NCBI GenBank assembly: GCA_012295275.1
Contig: CM022665.1
Span: 27,316,946 to 27,380,945 of the forward strand
Length of the DNA stretch: 64,000 nucleotides
Direction of reading: 5' to 3'
Source of the DNA: Chrysomallon squamiferum
Lineage: Eukaryota; Mollusca; Gastropoda; Neomphalida; Peltospiridae
The translations under genes were made by a program, and so were the position numbers. The notes under the pieces were generated by a model that ran no database searches, was not told the DNA's origin, and saw only the letters and a list, made by a program, of their open reading frames with translations. Within the stretch, counting starts at the first letter, position 1. Every line of letters starts with the position of its first letter. Below are positions 27,671 through 40,068 of the stretch, piece after piece.

Positions 27671-27793
27671 TAGTGTAATATAAAAAAAAAAAAAACTTTA
27701 TTTGGCTGTTAATATAAAATAATACATAATAATTGATTAAATTCTAATGTTTATACATTTTTAAAAGCAACAGTTTATCACAGACTTGGAAAA

Positions 27794-27920
27794 GGGCTGT
27801 AGCTGAGTGGTTATAATAGTACTTGCCTAAAATATCTCAGCTATATCCCATTCCAACCAGAGCTTTGTATCTGATTTGTTAATGGCCAAAAAAGCATTTA
27901 TTAATGTATTCCAATCTTGC
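27794..27920 (+). mobile_element. SINE relic, 5' half
   Basis: The A box TAGCTGAGTGG lies at 27800-27810, with GGTTATAATAGTACTTGCCT continuing the tRNA-like head. Then GCTATATCCCATTCCAACCAG (the hallmark block of this SINE group), a CTGATTTGTTAATGGCC stretch and AT-rich decay follow. It shares its order of blocks with the copies at 19460, 30100 and 52850. Confidence 0.6.
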
Positions 27921-29480
27921 TATGTAATATAATTTTATATATATAATAATGTATATAATTATTTTTATATAAAGTATGGTTTTCATATTCAGTTTAAATT
28001 TTATTAAAGCAATTCATTACTTTGAGACAAACAAAAATAATAATAATAATAATGAAAAAATTAAAGAATAGAAGAGAACAACAGGATAAATGAAAGGGTT
28101 AATAATAACAGGCATCATTCTCAGGTTAAATGTTTTATCATAGGGAAGTGAAGAAAAGTAAAGCAGGAGTGTAAACTCATCACACTGAGAACAAAACAGT
28201 CAGAACAGTTTAAACAGCTTTAATGTCTTTCCCCATGCAGGATCACGCTTTGACACATCCCAGTGTGGGGCTGAACAGTTTGGTCGTTAAGCCGTTAGAT
28301 GCTAGTTTCTTAATCACTGATCACAGCAGATGCTTGGTCAGTGCTGTCTAGACGTGCAGCAGCGGCCGGTAATCACCACGCAGTGTTTGTTTTCAACAAG
28401 CCCTCCGCCAACACCCAATGCACAGTGCATTGGATAATTTTCTGAAATTTATTTGTTTTCGCCTGTTCTTTGATCATGGCAGCAGGCCATTGTTGTCTTT
28501 TATTGTTGTAATAATAACACTGCTGTTCCATCATCATCTCATGCCAAGCTGTCAGTATAATTTGACAAAAACAAACCCCCACCAATATCATTGATAGTCA
28601 TATCGGCCCAGCATGGCCATCTCTGATTTTTTTGTGGTCAGTTGTGGTAATTGGTGTGAAATATTTCACATTTGTCAATTAATATTTGCTTCCGATGAAA
28701 GAATTATTCTGTTATCTTTCTGTAATGAATGCCATCAATGAAAGAATGTTTTAATTATCTTAGTGTCTGGATGCATTTCTGATTGTTTTTATATATACAC
28801 CGAGGCCATTTAAGCTAATTCATTGATAGCTGAATAAATGAATAAATGACTGATGATATGCAGCACAAAGAAAATACCAGCTATTAAGTGTCAGCAGAAC
28901 TGGTAATAATGACACAGTGATGGTTATTTACAAAATGAATTTTATTATACAGAGCATAAAATTACTTTACATAATGTCTTTAAAAGAAAAGCATGGAAGT
29001 CAAATATAATTGAACCATGTTAACAAAGACTTTGATAATAAAATTGTAGTCATACATCTAAGCTCATAAAAGTTATAAAATATGTCTAAAGTATAATAAA
29101 TTATGAATGATTAATATCAAAAATATAATTAAAAAATGTGAAAATTGTAATATACATTTTTAAAGATTAGAAAAATGTATTATATGGATTATTTAACAAA
29201 TACCTTTTTATAATAATATATTCATATATGTGTTGTTATAACAACTGATAATGTACAGCTGTTACATCATGGTGATATTACACACAAATAACAAATTGAT
29301 CTGTTACATAACATTTGTAGTTGATGTACATCTGTGCTGTAGCAAACAGGATTACACAGATGTTCTGTCACACTAAAAAAATGGCTTAATATAACGGAAA
29401 GACATTTGTTTTCATTCTATGAAACTCCAAAGTTTTAAATTTACAGAACTATTTTGTGACTTTATAAATATTTATTAGCC

Positions 29481-29502
29481 TTTTTTTTTTTTTTTTTTTT
29501 TT
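29481..29502. repeat. Poly-T run upstream of exon A
   Basis: 22 T in a row, 190 bp before the exon A acceptor. Too far away to be its polypyrimidine tract. Confidence 0.85.
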
Positions 29503-29691
29503 ATGAAAGTTGTATAACACAAGCAAATATATTTATAATTTCTAAAGTTAGATGTGTTTTAAAAAAATGCATTAACACACATTCACTCACATGAACATAA
29601 TTTACCTTTAGGTCTACGTATACTGCAGTAGTCATAGTTTCATTAAAACCCTGCCTTTTTAAATACAATGTTTATTTTTGTGTTTTTGCAG

Positions 29692-29787
29692 AATGAATTA
29701 TCTCAGAACCTGCAGACTTTGTCAGAAAAAGCCAAATCTGGGACTGAATTTATACAGCGACTGAAGGCAATGACAGAGAGTGTAAAT
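29692..29787 (+). CDS. TRIM9: TRIM9 orthologue, internal exon A (coiled-coil segment)
   Basis: Internal exon of 96 nt (32 codons, phase 0 at both ends). The peptide begins NELSQNLQTLSEKAKSG and ends LKAMTESVN, which matches the coiled-coil stretch after the B-boxes of TRIM9/TRIM67 (human counterpart contains LSQALNGLSDRAKE). The start follows a T-rich tract ending TTTTTGCAG at 29691; the end precedes a consensus donor GTAAGT at 29788-29793, followed at once by a run of 10 T. Leucines spaced as in a heptad pattern fit an antiparallel TRIM coiled coil, which drives dimerisation. TRIM9 is a RING E3 ligase that acts with the netrin receptor DCC/UNC-40 in axon guidance and branching and near exocytic SNAREs; that role is family knowledge, not visible here. 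TRIM67, its vertebrate paralogue, is the alternative name; invertebrates usually have one TRIM9/67-type gene. Confidence 0.93.
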
Positions 29788-30033
29788 GTAAGTTTTTTTT
29801 TTCAATCTTTTTCAAAATAAAATATACCTTTCATTCCAGCTACAAGAAAAAAATATTTTTAAAAAGGATAGCTGGTAGAATTTGGGAAAAAAATGACAAT
29901 GAAGTATAAAAAAAACCAAAAAACGTTGAAACGATTATTAGTTACGAATGTATATTGGCTGTATAAAAGCCTCAGAAAAAAAATGTAACAGTCAAAGAAA
30001 GGTAAGTTAAGATCATTGCTTTACACTTGGCAT

Positions 30034-30116
30034 TGGTTGTGGTTTGTGTTTCAATAAGTTGTGACTCCTTGGCTTGTGGTTCAGTAGGTTGTGGTTCAAT
30101 GGGTTGTGGCTCAGTG
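30034..30116 (+). repeat. 15-bp tandem duplication of the SINE 5' end
   Basis: Units resembling GGTTGTGGTTCAGTG are repeated head to tail: GGCTTGTGGTTCAGTA (30071-30086), GGTTGTGGTTCAATG (30087-30101) and GGTTGTGGCTCAGTG (30102-30116), with one or two weaker copies before them. The last unit is the A-box region of the adjoining SINE, so the array appears to have grown from the SINE head. Confidence 0.7.
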
Positions 30117-30310
30117 GTTAGAGCAAAGGGCTGAGGAGTGAGGGGCAGAGGATCAGTGCACCATGACTGATTTATCAGTGATCATGGTGAGTGCTTGACT
30201 GTCTTTGGGAAGGACCATATAAATGATTACTTTCTGCTAAACAAAAAGTGCTAGCAGCAAAGAACAGTTGTTCCTTTTACTGACCACATCTGAGACCAGT
30301 TCTTTACCTC
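30100..30310 (+). mobile_element. tRNA-derived SINE, near complete but diverged
   Basis: It begins with a tRNA-like head: TGGCTCAGTGGTTAGAGC is an almost perfect RNA polymerase III A box with its flank, while the B-box region (about 30145-30156) is degraded. The core follows, CAGTGCACCATGACTG at 30154-30169, then TTTATCA, a GGTGAGTGCT block, GGGAAGGACCATATAAA and CTGCTAA. This order and wording match, from memory, the core of a SINE widespread in molluscs (CAGTGCACCACGACTGG, then GGTATGTGCT, then CATATAAAAGATC, then TGCTGCTAATGG). The 3' end is uncertain and I see no clear target-site duplication, so it is an old insertion. Confidence 0.7.
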
Positions 30311-30439
30311 AAAAATTATATTAAAATAGCCAAAATTATTATTTTGATTTTTGTAAAATTTCTTATTATAAAGATTAAATTGAACTGATTCTATTAGAAG
30401 GCAATTATTTTAAAGAAAAATAGCAAATATAAACAAGAA

Positions 30440-30458
30440 CAGCAGCAGCAGCAGCAGC

Positions 30459-30528
<70 letters not shown>

Positions 30529-30600
30529 TAAATAATTAGTAATAATAATAATTAATAATAATAATAATTAGTAATAATAATAATAATAAAAAAAATAATA
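30440..30600. repeat. (CAG)6(CAA)23 followed by (AAT)n
   Basis: (CAG)6 at 30440-30457 runs directly into (CAA)23 at 30458-30526, then AATAAT-rich sequence to about 30600. It lies inside the intron between exons A and B, so it is not a translated glutamine tract. Confidence 0.95.
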
Positions 30601-32261
30601 AAACAATTTTATCTGTTAATTATGCTTCAAAGATTACCAATATTCATATTACATTTGGCAGTGTGAATGTAATAAATGATAATTACACACGTCAGATATG
30701 GCTTGTGGAGAATGTGCTTCAGGTATTCTGCTGGTGAAATATGTTTATTACCTCATCTACTCTTGTTTTGTGCCTGCGAGGCCTGCAGTAAACTCGGCAC
30801 TGATTGGGTTACATTAGGAAAACATTGCAGGAATATTCCAGTTAAGCCTGCTCACTAAATGTATTTGTCTTAGCACAGCAAATACTGACACAACTTCCTA
30901 CTTCATTCTCGGTCAGGTAATCTTCTACACAGAGTGAAGAAAAGACTAGAATTGCAGCTAAATGTTTTTTATTTACAGCCATGGGAAACTGAGGTTTAGG
31001 TCATGAAAACAGAAAAAGATTGCCTGAAGTGTGGTATGTCTTTGCATCCACTCCCCATGGTGTAACCTTTAACAATACGTTTTCCTTTGGTTTTTCTTCT
31101 TTTTTCTTCTTCTTTATTATTGTTTTTTCTTTTCTTTTGTTTTATTATTAGTCTATTTCATGTTAAAATTAGAATCTTTTTACCATTCTTGGCTTAAAGA
31201 AACTGAATTTAGATTGTGATTAAAAGAATGCCTGAAAAGTGAAGTCACTTACAGTAAAAATCATCTTGATGTAACCTCTAACATTTTTTCCCAATCCAAC
31301 AATTGTTCCATTTAAATTACAGGATTTTAGTTACATCTAAAATCCAGTTTTTACTAGGATGAACTTCCTTTATGATCTTAGCATCAACTCTTGTAAAATT
31401 ATATTATAGTTTTTTTCCCATTCCAATCATAATACCCTTTTTGCCAGTTTAATATTAAATCAATAAATAATCATTATTATTCATTGCAAGACATCATGGT
31501 TTTGTTCCAAAGGAGAAAATGACAATGTAATATGAAGAATAACTTTCCTTTAATGTTAGCATTATTTTCACATTGGAACCACTGCCAAAATAATCTGCTC
31601 TTTGGTATTTAAAATACACATGTATTATTATTATTATTACAGGCTTGTATGTGAGAATTTTTATTTCTTTGCATAGGCAATTGTATATTTTTCCATTAAT
31701 CAACACTGTTGTATTTTATATACCATAACATTGGATAATGTACATTTTAGTTGTTTTCTTAATGGGATGCTGTCCATGTGTTATGAATGCAGTTTAGTTC
31801 ACTATTAAACTCACTGGCTCGTAAAAGCTACATTTTTATTCATCACTTTTATAGTAATTACACGCAAATTTTGCTGTTGATCACTCAATAATTCAGACAT
31901 GTACCACATATAAATGGGATTTTCTTTGACTGCACACAGAATGCAAATTTGTAGCACCCAAGTGACTTCACTATAAAATAATGTAGCAAAAACAACATAT
32001 GTTACAGCAGAAAATTGCTACCTGTTTTAGCCAGTGACAGAACTGGTGAATGGAAAAAAGCCAGCACTATTAAATATGTAACAGAATAATTGTCAGAGAC
32101 ATCAACTTATTACAACTACATGGGAACTGCAGGGAAAACCTTAATGTGAACCATTATTGCTAAATGAAAGTTTAGAGTAAGCATTCATGTGTAAACTTAC
32201 AAGTTATACAATTTGTGTTTTAATGTGACAGAATACCCAATTTATGTTTTAGACTCAGAAT

Positions 32262-32380
32262 ATTATACCTTAAGGAATACATACTTTGGATTACTGGTTG
32301 GAATGAGACATAGCCTAGGAGGCACACCGGTAGGGTTGATCCCATGACATTTCAAGTCTAACACCTTCTTTCTAACATAA
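32262..32380 (-). mobile_element. SINE relic on the minus strand
   Basis: Read on the minus strand it gives a tRNA-like part with GGGATCAACCC (B-box region), then ACCGGTG, then AGGCTATGTCTCATTCCAACCAG, in the same order as the other copies. On the + strand the recognisable core is GGTTGGAATGAGACATAGCC at 32297-32316, with TAGGGTTGATCCCATGACAT just after it. This copy keeps the B box best. Confidence 0.6.
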
Positions 32381-34079
32381 TCATAATTATTCTGAATGCT
32401 GTATTGGTGGATATAACAGTTTTGGGCTGCAGTGATTGATTATCTGATATGTCATGCTGAAATTATCTCCTTCCTTTCTGCTGGTGATATTGACCCAAGT
32501 TTTCTATAAATCTTTGGTATTGAAACCAAATAGTCTGGATAGTTGACATTATCTCCATAGACAAAGTCATCTATAAATCTAGGGTTTTGAAACCAAACTG
32601 TATATCTGACATTCCATGATCAGTCTATTTTCAATGACTTCAGCTGTACTAAATCATAAAAACAATCAATAAAAGCTGTCACGAATGTTCGTTATTGAAC
32701 TCAAAACAGTATAGATGACAAAACCAGACTGTAAGTACGAAAGACATTATTTCTAATAATTATTGCTGCTATTAGTTGATGATTATTGGAGAATCTCCGC
32801 AGCTGAAGTCATGGCCATTGAAAATTACAGAGTTAAACCAAAGTGTGTGTATGTGGTTGGTGTTATTTGTAGGAACTGTCAGAGTATAGACTCTCAATCA
32901 TATTGAAAGTGACATCCTGACTGCACGTTTCCCCTTTCACAAACAGGCTGATTGAGTTTCCACACGGAAATGATCATCAGTCATTGTGTGGAAGGTTCAT
33001 GAAACCATCTTTTAGCATGGGGAAGCATGACTTTCTCTTCCATTAATAGGATGTTGATCAGAGGGTTTGGCTTTCACCGTAGTCTCTGCTATGAACAGAT
33101 CAATATAAATGTGTATATATGTAAAAAGAAAACCTTACACCGTCAGCTTCCCATTAGCTTCTGTTTAGCAACCTTAAGAATATGGGATTGAAGGCTTTTG
33201 TTTCAATTTTACTGTCTTTAGAGTTTTAATGTCAAAGTTTGAGGTTTGATTACAAGAATATATGTAACCATTGATCCTAATGATGTTTTGACTCTGTATG
33301 TATAATATTATATTTAGCAGCCATGTTATTTGTTTCTTGTGATTGATATTTTAAAGGTCACTGTGGTAGAGAAAAAGAATATTGAACATGTTTTTATTAT
33401 CTTTTTCTGAAATGTGATTTTAAGTGCTCCTGTGTATAATAATTCTTTTTTCGTTTTTGAGTTTCCTGGAAAAGCTTATCTGAAGTACATAAAATTATTG
33501 TAAATCAGTGTTTCATTTATGTGTATTTTACTGAAACAATGCATCAAAATATTTTTGTATACATATAAGATAATAAAAACAAATATCACAGTGTTTGTTA
33601 AGCCAGACATGGGACATTGACTGGAATGTCAAATAACTGGTACTTGTAACAACAAAATCTTTGTCTTCATGGACTATATCAGAAACCCTTTACACCTTAC
33701 TAAATAATTAGAAAAAAAAAAATGTCTAAAAATTGATATATGAGAACATATTTAACACTGATCTGCTATATCACCATACACTAATAATGTACTGCTTGAA
33801 GGTGATGAAATCTTGTGATTCCCATCACCATGTTTGTTAAGAGACATTCGACATTTGTCAAACTATTACATCTAGGTTTTTTCTTTGCCTTAGTTCTTGA
33901 TTTTCAACATCAGAGAGTGCAGCCACAGAAGAATCTAATTTAAAAAAATCTCGATATTGACCAGTTTCTCTCATTTGTTGTCTGGAATCTGTCTCCAGTG
34001 AACACCATTAAACAAAAAGAGATTTTCTCTCAGCCTATTTACTGCAATCTCATTAGTACTTCATCAGTGGAACAGAGAT

Positions 34080-34520
34080 GATTGTAACAACCAGATTGTG
34101 AGGGTATTAATAAACTGAAAATTGTAACCACCAGACTGTGATGGTATTAGTAAACTAGAAGTTTTAACCACTAGTCTGAGGGTATTACTAAACTGGAAAT
34201 TGTAACCACCAGACTATGAAGATAGTAAATGGAAATTGTAACCACCAGACGATGAAGATAGCAAACTGGAAATTGTAACCACCAAACTATGAAGATTATT
34301 ATGTTGTAAATTGTAACTCTCTGTGAAATTATTAGTAAACTAAAAACTATAATCAACAGATTTTTTGGTAATGGTAACTTCAAAATTGTAGTTATCAGGC
34401 TATAAAGATGATATCAGTAAAGTGGAAACTATACTAGTCTTTGAAGATAAAGGTATTAACAAACTGTAAATTGTAACTTTCAGACTGTGAAAGTGTTAGT
34501 AAATGGAAAATTGTCACTGC
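34080..34520. repeat. Minisatellite of about 45-48 bp, some 9 units
   Basis: The unit AAATTGTAACCACCAGACT followed by GTGA.GGTATTAGTAAACTGG recurs from 34080; the middle units (34190-34290) are well conserved and the outer ones diverged. Several units have lost 1-6 bp. Confidence 0.85.
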
Positions 34521-35358
34521 TCAGATTAAGCAGGCATAAATAAAATGGAAATAATAAATGCCCAGCATGATATACATAGTGATCTCATCATTTGGATAAC
34601 TAGGAAATTGTATTAACAAAGTTTTAACAAAAAGGAAAGTTGGACATTCTGCAGATGTATGTTCAGCAGAAAGTTGTGCTGTTTTTATATTTTTTATATA
34701 CCAAGCACTAGTCATGTCACCTAAATGGGGAAGACATGCTAAAAACAAATATATATGTATAGAAAAAAAGATGTAGTGATCCATTAGTAGTGATGATTTT
34801 CTAAGTAACCACCATCTTGTAGTGACAGGTTTCCTGACAGGAAAATCAATGTATAGAGTAGTTGCAGAAAGAAGGCCCCTGTGTTTTTCAAGTATTTGTC
34901 TTGGCTCTGCTGGCCATGTGCTGGCCTAAATGTCAGAAAAATCACCATCTTCAAGAGACTGCTGTAATGTCATTAAACATCATTGTAGGTCACTTGTACA
35001 TTGGTTACTGCATTACAGGACTAGGCTAAATGTATCAGGATGCAGGCTGGCAAGTATTAACAGCCTAACATCATGTGTGCATTGCTTTTGGCACCAGTCC
35101 ACAAATAACATAATTATGAAGACGTATTTGGTTGTGTGACCTTTGATTTTATGTTCTGTTTCAAGTGAGCTCTTTTATTTGTCAAAGCAAATTGAGTGGT
35201 ATTTGAAAGTGTTTTTGTTTGTCTTGTGACACACAGATATGTAATTGCTTTATTTGTTCCCTACATTGTTCTGTAGTTCTGCTATTTGCTTTCACTTTCC
35301 AGGGTAGTCTACGCAGGACATGATTTCTATCTATGTGGTGTTTGAGTGTGTTTGTGAA

Positions 35359-35384
35359 TGTGTTTGTGTGTGTGTGTGTGTGTC
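35359..35384. repeat. (GT)n microsatellite
   Basis: TGTGTTTGTGAATGTGTTTG leads into a short (GT)n. Confidence 0.8.
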
Positions 35385-36576
35385 TGTATGGGTTCATATA
35401 TGTATGAACAAGCAGTATATGTAGGTGGGTAGTTACTGTAAATTAATTTATCTTCAACCATTTCATATTATCAACATCACAATACTGATACATAAATTAC
35501 ACCTAAGTTTATGATCTATTCAAATAGGTCTATTGATCACACTAAATATTTACATATAGGCATTCATCTAAGGAACATAAAATACATTTTTTAATTCTGC
35601 AGATTAAGAACATGTCTATGCAGAACATCAACATTGTGCTTCTATACAATAAACAGAAACAAAACAACAGTTAAATTATTTTTTTTTATTACAATGTTTT
35701 GTTACTCTTCAAAGATGTTTTTAATTTTAAATTTGTTAAGGTCAGAAATTTTGATTCATTTCTGATACACATCATCAGTTTTTATTCAGCCATGATACAC
35801 ATTTTGAATATTAAGATCAAAGTAAATGATATTACAGTTGCATTATTAAAAACATACTAAATATGATTATTTATCATAATTTCCTTTATTCAGAATAATT
35901 TTGAAATACTCCAGTATATTAAGAACTTCACAAAGTATAAGCCTTTTAGATAATTAATGTAATTTTAACTCTTATGTAGACAGTGATTTTTATAAGTTAC
36001 ACTGTCTGTTCAAAAACTTTACCAAATATATTACATTATATACTTTTTGTTTATTTATTTTTACTTGGACTTGTAGGTTTTCAAAGCACTACTATTGCCT
36101 GTTCAAAAACTATTAAAATTAATTAATCATTTGTCATTTTTACTTTTAAAAAGACTGAGGAGGACAATTCTGTTGTCATTTCAGACTGTGAACTAAATTT
36201 AGTTAATATTATGTTATTCTACCTGGACAGGTGCTGATGTACCCACAATGCTGAAACATGGGTGAACAGTTGTGGATAATGATTTCTGTTGAGAATTGCT
36301 GGTTGTTAACGTTTTTGACAGTTTGAAGTCAGGCTGGGTTCAGTCAGTACACATGTGTATAATTTTTGCACTCTAAAAGATGCACCGTGTGTGTATTAAT
36401 GCACCAGTGATCTGAGTTTCAAGCTCTGGTACACAACTTCACAGGGTTTTGTTTACAAACAGCTACTACAGCTGTATCTACTATTGCATACTGACCACTG
36501 GCTATTTCCACTGACCTGTCCAGACTCATCCTGAACTCTTTTGTTACAGATCTAATCTCATTTCAAGGCTAAACTG

Positions 36577-36607
36577 AAAAAAAAAAAAAAAATATATATA
36601 TATATAA
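36577..36607. repeat. Poly-A joined to (TA)n
   Basis: 16 A followed by (TA)n, then AACAACAACAACAG and AGTAGTAGTAAT triplets. Confidence 0.85.
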
Positions 36608-38107
36608 ACAATAACAACAACAACAGTAGTAGTAATAGCAATATTTAAGGTTTCTGTTGTAGTATTAGATCTAATGTAGTAGTATACTAGTAGTGATAGT
36701 AAAAGTTATAGCAATTAAGGAATCTAGTAACACTACAAATGATATATATGTTTCAAATAATATTTTTTTCCTTATTGATATTACAGAAAGGCCAATTCAC
36801 TCTAGATATTATAATTATTATTTTATTTTTTATTTTTTATAAATTAATTCATCTTCAGCTTCTAGAATTCATAAACTCTGATGGCAGTAAATCTCAACAA
36901 GTGGTTTTTATTCTTCCTGTATAAATTTTTAAGTAATTGATGAAGCACCAACTGCTCTGTTTGTCCACTCCTGTTTTCCATTCAGGGATTTTTTTTTTCC
37001 CTAATATTTTAGTTTTGTTTAATAGAAATGGATGAGGAGTAGGATGTCACGGCGAGGGTTTCAGTATTAATCATCGGACACCTCTGTGTTCAGGGATCAT
37101 CGTTTCCAATAAGCACCAGTTGTCAGAACTGCCAAAACGTTTGTAATAAAAAATCATCAATAACATCACTGCCCGTTTTTGAACGTGAGTCACAAGCACA
37201 TATTTCAGCACATCTTCTGTCCCTCGCCTGACAAATACACATTTCAAATCTCATTGGGCATTTGGTCTAAAAGATTCCAGTGGTCAATACCAGTGTATTT
37301 TATCAGCTTCGCTGCATTATCAATAGTGAGAGGCAATCAAGGGACTGGTGTATTATTCAACCCATGAGATCCATATCAGGACTCAATCAGTAGTTGCTTT
37401 TCTAATCAAGCAAAAGACCTGTCAGATTACCAATGACATATGTTGAATATTGCAGATATGTAGCCAGTTGTCATCAAATAAATCTGTCAGCTTGATTGCT
37501 CACCTGGTCACCCAGCTCTCAGTTGCGAGGAATCATTTCATATAAAAGAAGAGATAAATGAAATATTGTTTTTTTTTCAGAATGATTGATGCTTGCTGTT
37601 GTCAGTGACGAATGTCATTTCCAAAAATAATAATTTACGAAAAGAAAAAAAGAGGCAAATTTTCTGTTGTTCACAATAAAGACACACAGCAGCTACAACA
37701 AGTTTGACTATAGCAACATTTAAGCTGCTTAACTGTGACATGAAATTTTCATTGGACTAAAAACCTAAGCTAGTTTATCAATTTAATTAATGAAACTGAA
37801 ATATGAAATAAATTAAATAAATGTGTTTAGCAATATTTCAAGATATTTTAATAATAATAACTGTACAATTTGAAAAAAAAAAATAGTAGCAAGTGGTTTT
37901 GAATATATGCCTTTTTCCACAGGAAATAACATAGCATTTGAGAAACAATCTGAAGAACACTAACTGTTCCAGAGTTCAAATAATCATTTAAAAAAAGAAC
38001 CAAATCATGAAATCTTGGGAAAAGTTTTATTAACTAAAACTGAAAGGTATTCAATTACAGCTATATATGTAGAAAGAGTTGTTAATTAGAACCCTGCAGA
38101 ACAAAGT

Positions 38108-38285
38108 AAGATAAATAACTTAGCTCTAATTATTAAATATCATCAGGGTGTTTGTTACTGAATTTCAAATGATAGATAACTTACTTCTAATTAATAAATA
38201 CAAGAGTTACAGAATTTCAAATGATAAATAACTTACTTCTAATTATTACAAACTATCAGCATTGTGCTTGTTACTGGGTTCCAGA
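38108..38285. repeat. Three-copy tandem repeat of about 50-70 bp
   Basis: GATAAATAACTTAGCTCTAA (38110), GATAGATAACTTACTTCTAA (38171) and GATAAATAACTTACTTCTAA (38223) head three units; the first two end ..GTTACTGAATTTCAAAT / ..GTTACAGAATTTCAAAT and the third ends ..GTTACTGGGTTCC. Confidence 0.75.
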
Positions 38286-38539
38286 CAGTGTGTCTGACAC
38301 CTATTACCAAGTGATTAATTGCTTGCTGGAATGGCTGTTAAAATTTTGCTCCTTCATCTAATTTTCACTTGACTGGACGTTTGCTGGAGAAGATGAAACC
38401 TAATTAGGATCCACATCTGTTTGTCTTACTCTATCCATATTACTTAGGTTCTGCTTCTTGAAATAAGATCCATAGTTCACAGTGGAATATAGTAAAATTA
38501 TTTTTAAAAGCCATGTTTAGTTTGTCTTTAATCACTTTG

Positions 38540-38755
38540 ACTTAGTTTGGTTTTGCCTGGTTTGGTATGGCTTGATTTGGTTTGGATTGTCTTGGTTTTG
38601 CTTGTATGGTTTGGATTGTCTTGGTTTTGCTTGTATGGTTTGGAATGACTTGGTTTTGCTTGTATGGTTTGGAATGACTTGGTTTTGCTTGTATGGTTTG
38701 GAATGACTTGGTTTTGCTTGTATGGTTTGAATGGCTTGCCTTGGCTATGGTTTGA
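38540..38755. repeat. 29-bp minisatellite
   Basis: Unit GGTTTGGAATGACTTGGTTT followed by TGCTTGTAT, about five good copies between 38580 and 38730. The first two good copies carry ATTGTC in place of AATGAC, and GGTTTGG-rich degenerate units flank them. Strand-biased G/T composition. Confidence 0.9.
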
Positions 38756-40044
38756 TTAGATATTATCCTCAGATTAAACTAGACAAAATTATATTTATAT
38801 TCAAATATATAAGTGTTAACTTTTCTTAAGACTAAGTATAAGAAATATTTAAAAATCACTAAAAGTAATATTTAGCAATTTCTTCATCAATAAACTTAAA
38901 TCTTAAGTTATAAAATGTAGGTTAGCATTATATGTAATTTCATGGACTGTGCTGTTGCTTCTGAGCAGCATTCTGTATACACAATTGTTATATATATTTT
39001 GTTTGTGTGCAGCTGTAATGTGACTTTAAAATTAAGTCTGTACAATTATCCATTAATTTTAAAATTGAATCAGTAAGGATATGCCTTAATTTAAGCTTTT
39101 GCAGCTGGGCATTAATTTCAAAATCATGTTGCAAAATGACAATTTGAGATATGTTAATCATTAATACAGCTGACATCTTATGTGTTACTGTCATTTCAAC
39201 AATCCTGAAGTGATGCTGCTGCTAGACATTTGTGCAAATCAGTTGTCCTTGAGGAAAACTGCAGTATTCCTTGTATAGCAAATCCACTGCATTCATTATG
39301 ACTAATACCACAAGGTACAGTGTCAGGTACTCAACAGCCTTTGTGAGATCTTATCTGATACACTACTAATACTATAATACCTTGAACATGCATTCTTAAA
39401 TGTCAGTTCTAAAATCCTCACTGTACTCACTGAACCATTGATGACAATCATCTGAAAGAATCAATGATTACTTCATCTCAATTCTTTAGTGACCACAGAC
39501 TATTGACAGAAGTCTGTATTAACTGATAAAGAAATAAGCCTGAAAGGTCCATTCTCCCAAGGTCAGAAGTCATCACTGTTGGTTCTGAAGGGTTTTAGCC
39601 AGCTATGAGATGGCTTGATTAAGAGATGGACAGTTGCATATGAATTGTTTGCCATCGTGGAACCTGATCTTTCTGACAGCGAGGAGTCATAGAGTAAAAG
39701 TGGATAATAAACTTAAGGGGTGACACTGATAGTGCTTGTGTCATTGTTGTCTGCTTTTCATATTGTTAACTTCCATGACTTGTGATAATCAGGTCTGAAT
39801 TACACTGCTTGTTGTTGTAAATGAAATTGCTTTTCCACTGATATTGAGCTGTTAAGAGGAATTTACTTCCCATGACTTCTGTGTTTGTGAAGAGCGTCAT
39901 GTATGATGGGGATGTCAATTAGAGTGTGAAGTCATCATGACAAACATCTCATCCATTATTTTATTTTATTTTTTAACTACTTTTTTCAACCAGTAACTAC
40001 AGAAATAAATACTGTATTAAATTTTGTAAAAAGAAAGAAAAATG

Positions 40045-40068
40045 AAAAAAAAAAAAAAAAAAAAAAAA
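40045..40068. repeat. Poly-A run
   Basis: 24 A after an AAAGAAAGAAAAATG stretch. Confidence 0.85.

Larger units (their letters stand above)
1..29691 (+). other. Sequence upstream of the first visible TRIM9 exon (probable intron)
   Basis: This 29.7 kb has no exon I can assign to a known gene. It is probably the intron before the first visible TRIM9 exon, because that exon starts with an acceptor AG in the middle of the coiled coil. The coding exon with the RING and B-boxes was searched for by eye (Cys/His-rich zinc motifs) and not found, so it should lie further upstream. Contents are AT-rich single-copy sequence, poly-A/T runs, (TTA)n, (TG)n, (CA)n, (GTAT)n and (AAATA)n microsatellites, several decayed minisatellites, SINE relics, and GC-richer islands near 1130-1260, 4527-4740, 15030-15500, 17000-17600, 18930-19150 and 28200-28600. 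I see no promoter or polyadenylated transcript that can be supported. Confidence 0.6.

Noticed and set aside
28250-28395. Possible tRNA-like sequence around GGTCGTTAAGCCGTTAGATG
   Set aside because: No matching T-arm/B box at the right distance and no acceptor-stem pairing could be seen.
30440-30526. Poly-glutamine coding tract
   Set aside because: It lies within the intron between exons A and B, with stop codons close by and no supporting homology.
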